Below are positions 45,470-54,500 of a DNA stretch of 64,000 bases, piece after piece. Each line of letters begins with the position of its first letter. Positions within the stretch are counted from its first letter, which is position 1. The notes beneath the pieces are model-generated. The model saw only the letters and a list, made by a program, of their open reading frames with translations, did not search any database and had not been told where the DNA came from. Source of the stretch: Saprospiraceae bacterium. Its GTDB lineage: Bacteria > Bacteroidota > Bacteroidia > Chitinophagales > Saprospiraceae. The translations under genes were made by a program, and so were the position numbers. The DNA is taken from positions 1-64,000 of the forward strand of contig JAKVCV010000016.1 in assembly GCA_022448945.1 (NCBI GenBank). The letters are read 5' to 3'.

Positions 45470-46129
45470 TTATCCTACCTTCTGTTCCAATTTCCAACGA
45501 TGTAATCCTTTGGGGTATTCTTTTTGAATTTGTTCAATGATTATCTTATAATGAAAAGGATTATTGATAAAATCTAATCCTTCTACATCTAGTATTAGTA
45601 TAGACAGCTCTTTCTCAGCAATTTTAAAAAAACTGAAATATGCATTTTGAATTTTTTCTAGATAATTTTCACTTATATCCTGTTCGTATTCTCTTGCTCT
45701 TTTTCTTATATTATCTATTAGATCATCTATAGATCGATGTAAATATACTAATAAATGCGGTTTTGGAAAAGAAGCATTGAGGGTATGAAATAGGTTTTGA
45801 AACAATCTCAACTCTTCAGCTTGAAGGTTTTGACCTGCAAATAATAATGTTTTTGAAAAAATATAATCTGAAACTACATATTGCTGAAACAAACTTCCTT
45901 TATTTAGTAAACTTTGGAGTTGTTTATGTCGTTCCGTCATAAAAAACAATTCTACAGGAAAAGCATAACGTTCAGGATTTTTATAAAACAAAGGCAAAAA
46001 AGGGTTGTCAGAAAACTCTTCTAGTATTAACCTTGCATTCAAATCTTCAGCAAGTTTCCTGGATAAAGAAGTTTTACCTGCACCAATATTACCTTCAACC
46101 ACTATATAATTTCCATTGGGAATTTTCAT
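45470..46129 (-). CDS. Deoxynucleoside kinase (dNK/dGK family)
   Basis: 219 residues. The P-loop EGNIGAGKTS is at about 12-21, the ELFFMTERHKQL region follows, and a LID-like RKRAREYE lies near residue 150. This is the deoxyguanosine/deoxyadenosine kinase type that salvages deoxynucleosides. It lies two bases after folK; a folK-dNK neighbourhood is common in Bacteroidota. Confidence 0.9.
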   Translation of the reverse strand: MKIPNGNYIVVEGNIGAGKTSLSRKLAEDLNARLILEEFSDNPFLPLFYKNPERYAFPVELFFMTERHKQLQSLLNKGSLFQQYVVSDYIFSKTLLFAGQNLQAEELRLFQNLFHTLNASFPKPHLLVYLHRSIDDLIDNIRKRAREYEQDISENYLEKIQNAYFSFFKIAEKELSILILDVEGLDFINNPFHYKIIIEQIQKEYPKGLHRWKLEQKVG

Positions 46130-46131
46130 AT

Positions 46132-46632
46132 TTATTTATTTTCCTGTATAGGTTTCAATTTTACAATAGATAATTTATCCTGACATTCATTCTTTAACAT
46201 AAAGATAGTCTTATTATTGGCAGGATGAATATATCCTTCTGAAATTTCAGACAAAGGTACAAGAACAAAATTTCTATCCTGTATTAAAGGATGAGGAATA
46301 ACCAAATCCTTATGATTAAAGATCAGTTGATTGTAGAACAAAATGTCAATATCAATAATTCTAGGTGCCCATTTTTGTTTACTAATTCTTCCTAGTTTCT
46401 TTTCGATTTGCTGACAACAATTCATAAGCTCTATTGGTTTTAGTAAGGTTTTTACCAAAACAACCTGATTATAAAAATCATCTTGGTCCTCATTACCCCA
46501 GGCAGCAGTTTTATAAACAGAAGAACATTTCTCTACCTTTCCTATAGATTGAGATATAGATTCTATTGCAGCTATTAAGTTAAGCTGAGGATTACCTAAA
46601 TTACTTCCAAGTGCTAAGTATATTGTATTCAT
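46132..46632 (-). CDS. folK: 6-hydroxymethyl-7,8-dihydropterin pyrophosphokinase FolK
   Basis: 166 residues with LALGSNLGN at the start, PRIIDIDILFY in the middle and IPHPLIQDRNFVL after it, the standard HPPK set including the metal-binding aspartates of DID. It passes pyrophosphate from ATP to the pterin alcohol in folate synthesis. The gap to the nudix gene is zero and to the kinase two bases, so the run is one operon. Confidence 0.95.
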   Translation of the reverse strand: MNTIYLALGSNLGNPQLNLIAAIESISQSIGKVEKCSSVYKTAAWGNEDQDDFYNQVVLVKTLLKPIELMNCCQQIEKKLGRISKQKWAPRIIDIDILFYNQLIFNHKDLVIPHPLIQDRNFVLVPLSEISEGYIHPANNKTIFMLKNECQDKLSIVKLKPIQENK

Positions 46633-47253
46633 TTATATCATTTCAAGAAGATCTTGAATATTTTTATACATAGGTGTTTTATTCTTAAGTTCATGAACAT
46701 TCATCCATATAGCTAATTCTATATCTTCTTCAGCTTGAGGAATCAAAATTTCATCTTTGGTAGTCATTTTATACCATACAGACCATTTTAAAATACGTTT
46801 TCCTGTGTTACTTTTATAAGTATGGTATGTATCGCAAATAAAATCACCAGGTATTAAATCATTTATTCCTGTTTCTTCCTTAACTTCTCTGATAGCAGTT
46901 TCAAGTATTTTTTCACCCTCATCTTGTTTACCTTTTGGTAAATCCCAAAAACCCAGCCTTTTTATGGCAAGAATCTCCTTTTTTTCATTAAAAACGAGCC
47001 CCCCTCCTGCTTTCTGTACGTTAAAAAGGGAAAAGAAATAATCTTTAAGCGCAGGAAGATCATCCGAAACAATTATTATTGAATCATAATGTTTTGATCC
47101 TTTTTCAAGATTATCAATATACCTGTACAAAGTCCTTCTGTTTGCTATATTATAGTCTACAAGCAAATTTCTTAAATTTGTGGAATCAAAAGAATGCGAT
47201 TCTTCACGTGAAACTAACAAAAGTGGTACTTCACCGATATATATTTTGTACAT
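46633..47253 (-). CDS. NUDIX hydrolase
   Basis: 206 residues from the ATG at 47253; an in-frame start 30 codons further upstream is less likely. The N-terminal ~100 residues are a separate domain of unknown kind (KIYIGEVPLLLV). The C-terminal NUDIX domain has the box G-x5-E-x7-REVKEETGI and LPKGKQDEGE. It probably hydrolyses a nucleoside diphosphate derivative. It begins the operon with folK, dNK and pduO. Confidence 0.88.
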   Translation of the reverse strand: MYKIYIGEVPLLLVSREESHSFDSTNLRNLLVDYNIANRRTLYRYIDNLEKGSKHYDSIIIVSDDLPALKDYFFSLFNVQKAGGGLVFNEKKEILAIKRLGFWDLPKGKQDEGEKILETAIREVKEETGINDLIPGDFICDTYHTYKSNTGKRILKWSVWYKMTTKDEILIPQAEEDIELAIWMNVHELKNKTPMYKNIQDLLEMI

Positions 47254-47407
47254 TTGTATTCTTGACTTGATTTTCTGAAATCTGAGGTAAAGATAGTATA
47301 AATTTGACGATTGAACGATTGAACAGAAGACTAAAAAGGACATTTATCAGACTTGTTATAACACAACTTCCTCATGAGTGTCCATACTTAATACACAACC
47401 AAATAAA

Positions 47408-48526
47408 ATGCAGATAATCAAACGGATGCAAGCACTCTTAGATCGAAGAAAACAGAATCTTTCTTTTAGAACAATTCAAAAGAAAGAGCAGTTGATCGAT
47501 TTTTGCTCCAACGATTATCTTAGTTTGTCCAGAAATCAGACCATCCAAAATGAAATACACAAAAAGTCAAAAGAACTCAAACTGGGTTCTACAGGTTCAA
47601 GATTATTAAGCGGACATTATGATCTACTTACTGAAGCTGAAGAAAAAGTAGCAGCCTTTCATCATGCAGAAACAGCATTGATCTTCAATTCTGGATATAC
47701 AGCAAACTTGGGGTTACTGTCAAGTATACCCAGACGTTCGGATATTATTCTTTATGACGAATTGGTACATGCAAGCATACACGATGGTTTACGGCTAACT
47801 GCTGCTGACAAATATGTATTTGCACATAATAACTTATCAGAATTAAAACAGCTACTGGAACAACACCATTCAAAAACTGTTTTTGTAGTTTTAGAATCCA
47901 TATACTCTATGGATGGAGATACTGCACCACTAAAAGAGATCTGTCAGTTGTGCCAAGAGTATGATGCCAACTTAATTGTGGATGAAGCGCACAGTACTGG
48001 TGTCTGTGGAACAAATGGTGAAGGACTATGTGTAGCGCTCGGAATTGAAAAACAAGTCTTTGCCAGAATACATACCTTTGGAAAAGCAATGGGCACTCAT
48101 GCTGCAGCAGTAGTTGGATCTAAAATCATGAAGGATTATCTGATCAACTTTTCAAGACCGCTTATTTATACAACTGCTATTAGTCCTCATTCAGCCTTAT
48201 CAATTATTGAATCATATTCACATCTTCAACAAAACGGAAAAGAATATATTGCAGAGCTAAATAAAAAAATAGAATATTTCAGATCACTGATCAAAAACCT
48301 TAATGAACAACACTATATTGAAAGCAATAGTGCAATACAATGTATCATAATTCCAGGAAATGAAAATGTAGTTAATACCTGTGCTCTTTTACAAAAAGAA
48401 GGTTTTGATATAAGAGCAATACGAAATCCTACTGTCGCATCAGGAAAGGAAAGAATACGCATTTGCTTGCACCGCCACAATAGTCTTGAAGAAATTAAAA
48501 AGCTTGTTGATTATATTGATCGATAG
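47408..48526 (+). CDS. bioF: 8-amino-7-oxononanoate synthase-like enzyme BioF
   Basis: 372 residues from the ATG at 47408; a GTG at 47378 would add ten residues. It is an alpha-oxoamine synthase: DFCSNDYLSL, GSTGSRLLSG, DEAHSTGVCG, and TFGKAMGTHAAA with the PLP lysine. The pattern fits KAPA synthase, which condenses pimeloyl thioester with alanine for biotin; serine palmitoyltransferase or KBL are related alternatives. bioB is at 14.5 kb but the other biotin genes (bioA, bioC, bioD) are not in the window. It ends with the hairpin at 48538-48572. Confidence 0.85.
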   Translation: MQIIKRMQALLDRRKQNLSFRTIQKKEQLIDFCSNDYLSLSRNQTIQNEIHKKSKELKLGSTGSRLLSGHYDLLTEAEEKVAAFHHAETALIFNSGYTANLGLLSSIPRRSDIILYDELVHASIHDGLRLTAADKYVFAHNNLSELKQLLEQHHSKTVFVVLESIYSMDGDTAPLKEICQLCQEYDANLIVDEAHSTGVCGTNGEGLCVALGIEKQVFARIHTFGKAMGTHAAAVVGSKIMKDYLINFSRPLIYTTAISPHSALSIIESYSHLQQNGKEYIAELNKKIEYFRSLIKNLNEQHYIESNSAIQCIIIPGNENVVNTCALLQKEGFDIRAIRNPTVASGKERIRICLHRHNSLEEIKKLVDYIDR

Positions 48527-48537
48527 GTGTCGATTTG

Positions 48538-48572
48538 AATAAACGTTCGTTTTAAAGGCGTTTATTTTTTGT
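48538..48572 (+). terminator. Terminator between bioF and the DUF4157 gene
   Basis: AATAAACG pairs with CGTTTATT around a 13-base interval, followed by a T run. It lies 11 bp after the bioF stop and 22 bp from the end of the convergent giant gene. Confidence 0.7.
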
Positions 48573-48594
48573 TATAGGTTTTGCAGGTATAAAA

Positions 48595-51500
48595 TTATGG
48601 AGCTAGCTTATCCATTGCAGCTGCAAATCCAGACAAATCACTGTGGATATAAAGCACTTTAACCTTTATCTTGCCCCAAGCTCCCTCCTCTTTTAAAATA
48701 CTTTCAACTTCTTGAAATCCCCAAAAGCTTGCAGCTTTTTCATGAGCCTTAATAGTTTGAATAATTTGAGACTTTGTAGATTCACTAGTTAATCCCTTCA
48801 TTGCTGATCTAAATGCTTCATTATTTCTTGAATGTGCATCACCATTGGAGATAATATTTGCAGCCCCACAGCCACCTGCCTCTTTATCATGAACTACCCA
48901 ATCACAATCGTCAGCAGCATCAGACATTTCTCCACATTGATGACAAGTAAACATCTGAGATAATCCTTGACTAAGCTCACACGGTTTAGCTGGAGCGTAT
49001 AGTGCTTTCTTCTTTCGTGGAGGATTGGTGGTCCATTGAAAGTCCTTCATACCTTCAGCCATATTTTCTTGATTAACAAATATCTCTTCACCTTCTGGAG
49101 TAAACATGCGGGTCAAGGGTTCAATTACACCATCTCCACCCATAAGATTTTCAAAATAACAAACCCCTTTTTTGTGCTCAACAAATAATCTATTTGCCTT
49201 TTCCAAGGTATCCGTCTTTAATTCATCATCTAGCTTTTTTTTCAAAGCAGCTAATGACGCATGATTTAGAAATTCAAAAAAATTATTACTGTCGTTCATT
49301 TGTAAAATGTCCTGTACAATACTTGTCCATTTATCATCCCAATCATCTCCCATAAGTTCCTTTATCTCTTCCAGCGTATTATAAGATACTCTATCAACTG
49401 TCAATGCGCATTGAATAATATTTGAGTCTACATGAGCCTTTTGCTGAACTACTTGAGATGGCTTTTCAACGTTATTATCAACATTTTCCTGAATTGTACC
49501 TGTTTTAGTTTTATTTTGGACAAGACCTTCATTATTACCACCACCATTATTAGTGTTAATATCTTGTGTATTAGTGTCAGGGTTCAATTTTAGACTGTTT
49601 ACCTTAGCAGCAATATTGTCCGCTCCTTTTTCCAACTTAGGATCATCATTAATCTGAGAACCATTTTGTGTTTTGGTTGCTTTTACCTGACCTTTTTTCT
49701 GTTGAATAATATGGCCTAATTCATGTGGCAAATGCTTTTCCTGTCCGGGAGCAAGATGTACTTCATTACCCTTGGCATAGGCATGTGCATTAAGCTGAGC
49801 AGGTTTGTTTGAGTTTTTATGAACCTTAACATCATCCATGGACATTCCTGAATATTGTTCAAACCCAGCTTTCATATCGCTGGGAATACCACTACCCGAT
49901 GATTTACCAAAGGAACCAATGCCTCTAGAATTATCAGATTTATCTTTTAGCTGGGTAGGTTCATCATTACCTGAACTATCAAATTCTTCAGCTGCAGCTT
50001 GATCAATTGTATTAGTTCTAGTTCCTGAACTCTCTAATACAGGCCCTCCAACCAATTTTTCACTTTGAATTTTTACCTGACCCCTTACTCCTGTACTCAA
50101 ATCCAGTCCTATATCATCAAATTTATATTCCCCCATTTCATTTGCGGATGCATCTCCTTCTAAACGTGGTATTATAGCATTACCATTCATTAATGTAATA
50201 TGCGCATCATCTCTAATATATCTAAACCCTGAAGAGCTAAAAGTATAATCATCTTTACTTAAGTTGATCGAACCAGTTACTTCAATATCTTGAGCATTTT
50301 CAAAAACCTCATATTGTCCAGATCCTGAAAATTTAAGGTTTTCAGAACTATAAGCATGGGCAACATCTATGAATAGATCAAAATCTTTATATTCAAGATA
50401 TTCCTTTACTTCCCATTTATAATCTTCAGCTACTGTAATTCCAAGTTGAGAACTAAAAAAATCCATTACAGAATCAGACTCTTTATCAATACTATCCTTA
50501 GACCCAGTAGATAGACCCTCGATATCTGCTATTTCATCAGAGACCTTTTTAATCTTATTATATTGCTTAGTATATTTTTTAAGTTCCCTTTTCTCTGAAA
50601 AAGATAAAGGCTCTTCATTTTCTTTTTCTTTTAATTGATCTATTTCAAGCTTTAATTCCGCTTCAGTAAAACCAAACTTATCTTCCAAATTCATTCGCTT
50701 ATTCTCTAAATCGGCTATTTCTACGTTATCTTCACTTATATAAGTAAGTTCATCAGCTATGTTTTCATGGGCAGTATTAATTATTTCTTCTTGTTCATAC
50801 AATATACTTACTAGGGGTAAATTACTAAAAATAACATCATCTGATTCTTCTCCTTCTAAAACAATATCTTTAATTTCATCTGCTATTTCGCCTGCTTTTC
50901 CTGTTTCATTACCTGACTTTTCGTGCATAAAATTATCAACTTCTCCCAATCCTAGATCCCCTTTAGACGCATAATTATTGGTAAATTCTATCAAGTAATT
51001 ACTATATGCGACTTCTTTGTTTTGGTTGTATTTCTGTGTATATTTATCATAAACAATTTTTTTATCCGCTAATGTTAAACTTTGCTTTACCTTATCATCA
51101 TCAGAAAGTTTTTCATCTCCTTTAGTAGATTGATCATTATCCTTATCAGTATCTGTTTCGTTTTTTAAACCTAAAAGAACATCCAATTTAAAAGTTCCTC
51201 CATTTTCAGGTAAATAGGAATCGGCTTCAGCTAATCCTTTATCAACAGATAATATAATACCATCTTCTTCAGTAAATATTTCTATAATTTTACTGCATTT
51301 CGCTTCAAGTTTAGGATATTCTTGCATTTGCTTTGCGTATAATTGATATTCAGAATGTATTTGATCTAAAACACCAGCTTGCGCGATAAGGCTTCGGTTG
51401 TCTAATTTTTGTTCAAGTGCACCCATACGGTATTCAAGCAATTCTTTTTCTAACTTAAATGTATTGAGTGATTTTGATAGTTTTTCAAGGATGCCTAATT

Positions 51501-54500
51501 CATCAGCTGCTCGATATGCGCCATGTCTTTGGCCTATTTTTAATGCTATATTTTCGGCATCTAAAAATGCTTTTTTAAGAATACGGGCTTTTCTTTGATC
51601 CTTATTTTCAAGCTTTGGATCCCTTTTTATTGTCGTGGTTTCATCATGTAACTTTTGAGGGTCAGAAGATTTTCTAGCATTCTCAAGAGACAACAAGAAG
51701 GCATCTTCAAAAATCTTAGCATTTTTAACGGCACGTTTTTCTTTATCCGGTATATCAGTATCATTAACAATAACTGTATAAAAACTCTTAACATTCATAT
51801 CTGCCTCTCCGGACAACACCGCCTTAATTCCTTCTATCTTACCCGCTTCTTTATCTCTGGCTTTCCAATATGCATCTACAAAACCATCTTTAAATAACTT
51901 TGAAGGATTAAAATCTATTAAACTTTTCTTAATTTTTAATCTTTTTAAATTGCTTTTAGCATCTTTTACCTTATTCTTAGAATCTTCATCGGATTCGTTT
52001 TCCTTAGATTCTTTCTCTGCTTGCTTTAATTTTTGTTTAGCCTCTTTAATTTCCTTAGAAATGACTCCCCTTAAATCTTCTGCCGATTTTAATGCGTTTG
52101 GTTGCATTTGAGCATGATTTTCTTCTTTTGCATGAAGTTGTCCTAATTTAACACCTTCTGCCTGACCAGCTGAAAACTCACTTTGGACATTTCCCTTGTT
52201 TTGTTCATTAACTATATTCCCAGCTTGCTCATTTGTAATCATCCCTGACTTAATTTGCATAGCCAATTCTGATCCTTTAGTATCACCCTCAATATATTTT
52301 GCCTCAGACTTATAGTCCTCAGAATTTATATCTTTATTTTTTAAAGCTTCTTCTAATTTACCTTGTGCAACTTTTAGATTTTCGGGCAATTTATCAGAAC
52401 CTGCAATTCGTATATATCCATCTCTATACCCAATAACATATAATATGTTCTCGTCTTTAGATTTTAAAATTTCTTTTTCTATTGCCTCAACTCTTTTTGC
52501 ATAACCTTTTTTAAACCCTTCTTCTAATTCAGGAAGATCCTTTTTTACTTCATCAGAAACAACAATTTTCTTTGTTTCATTATCCCCAATTTTAATTAAA
52601 ATAACATCGCTATCATCTCCTTCTTCCGTTTCCCCTTCCGATTCAACTCTAACATCTTTGTATTTTTCACGAACTGCAACAGCAAGTTCTCTAGATTTCA
52701 CTTCTTTATACCATAGAAGTACTCTTTGTATGATTTTATCGTTTTTACTGCCAAACTCCAAGAGTGTTGTTTCGCTTATCTCAATTTCTTCCTTATCGGG
52801 TCCTTTAATAGATTCAACATTTTTTTCTACATCATCAGGTACTATTTGAGAATTTTTAAGTAGAAACATTTTTGTCCACGCGGCTATGTCCTTTTCATTT
52901 CCTTCTTCAAAAGCACTACGTGCCAAATTACTCTTAATATTTCCATACATAGCCTCTTTTTCCTTAATCTTTTCCTTAGTATTGGTCATCATTGATGCAA
53001 AAGCGCCGTAGCCAGTTTCACTTGCAGACTTAGCTGCTCCTTCTTTATAAGCGGGATGTTCTTTGTTTTCTTTATATTTTTTATCTATTTCAGATTTATC
53101 ATTTTTAAATCCTGCCTCATAATACCTTCCATCTTCATATCCTTTATAGTAACCAAATTGTTTTTTTTGTTTTAAATCTATGTTGAAGCCTTCCATATAA
53201 ATAGATATTAATTGATCTTTTTCACTTCTTAGTTCTTTGTTATTGTCTATTTCCTTACCTCTTGTATCTTTTTTTTTATCCAGCTTATTAGTAATCTTTT
53301 GGTTAAGATCTGGTTCATCAAAAGTATTTGCAGATCGTTTACTATGTACCTCTTCTTTAATTTGATTGTAAGTTAAATTATAGCCTTCTTGTGCTCCTGC
53401 AATAAAGAGATTTTTAGCTTTCTCTTTTACTTTACCTGAAAAAAAAGATACAGCATCTTTAGTTGCAATATCCAAATCAATTTTCTTATTTCCTTTTTTG
53501 CCTTTTTGCTTCTTTTTCTGTATTTCCTTAGATAGGACATCGCGATAGCCATTATAAAAAACACGGAAACATGATCTAATATTAGAAAGTATAACCTTAT
53601 TATCTGGAGTGTCTCCTAATACGGTATCTAATTCAGATTGTAATTCGTCATCCGTTGATGCCGAAATTTTAAGATCCGGATCAAATTCATTTACAAGGGC
53701 AATTTTAGCGTCAAGGGTGATGGCTTTTACCATTAAACGAATCTTTTTTTCGTAAAGCTTGGTATCCAGTCCCTCTTTTTTATAGTCCTCTAATTTCTCG
53801 TCTTTTTCAATTTTAAATCCACCTACAGATTTGCCCAAATTAAAAGCAAATTTTTCATTATCATTCTTACCGGAAAAAGTATCTCTACCAAATTTTCCCT
53901 TTATTTTTCCAGCTATTTTATTCGTGGGGTCTAACAAAAAAACAGAATAAATATTGTAAGATTTTCTATATGCTGCTTGAAAATCAACATCTTCATTTTT
54001 ATATAAATTTTCAGCATTTTGAATTTGCGTCTGGAGTTGTGATTTATGCGGATCATCATCAGCAAGATATTTACACTTGAACTTAGCATAAGCGACGAGC
54101 TCACCAAGGTTTAATTTAACAGAAACTGGTTCGTCATCATTTTCATCTATTCGTTCTTCATGTCTGTAAACCGTCCTTAAGGCTTTCTTATAACCCGCTG
54201 TTTCCTTCTTCTTATTCAGTGAAAATTCTGCTTTATTATCCTCGGTTTTGATATAAGATGCATCAGTAGACAATTTATATGCTTGTTTAAAAAAACCAAT
54301 TTGTTCATTTCTCTTTGCAATAAGTTGAACTTTTTCTTCTTTATCTTTAGTAGAATCTGGATTAGCATATAAAGGTTCAGATGTTGGGTAATTATCGAGT
54401 TTTATAATTTTTACAATATTAGGGGGAACAACAATGCTTATGCCCGCTTTTTTAATTGCTTCAGGATCAGAAACAACAGATTTTACACGTTTAAATGTAA

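Noticed and set aside
49711-49725. HELGH as proof that the giant protein is a zinc protease
   Set aside because: The motif is part of the DUF4157 domain, for which I know of no established protease role, and no third zinc ligand could be placed. Reported only as a domain marker.
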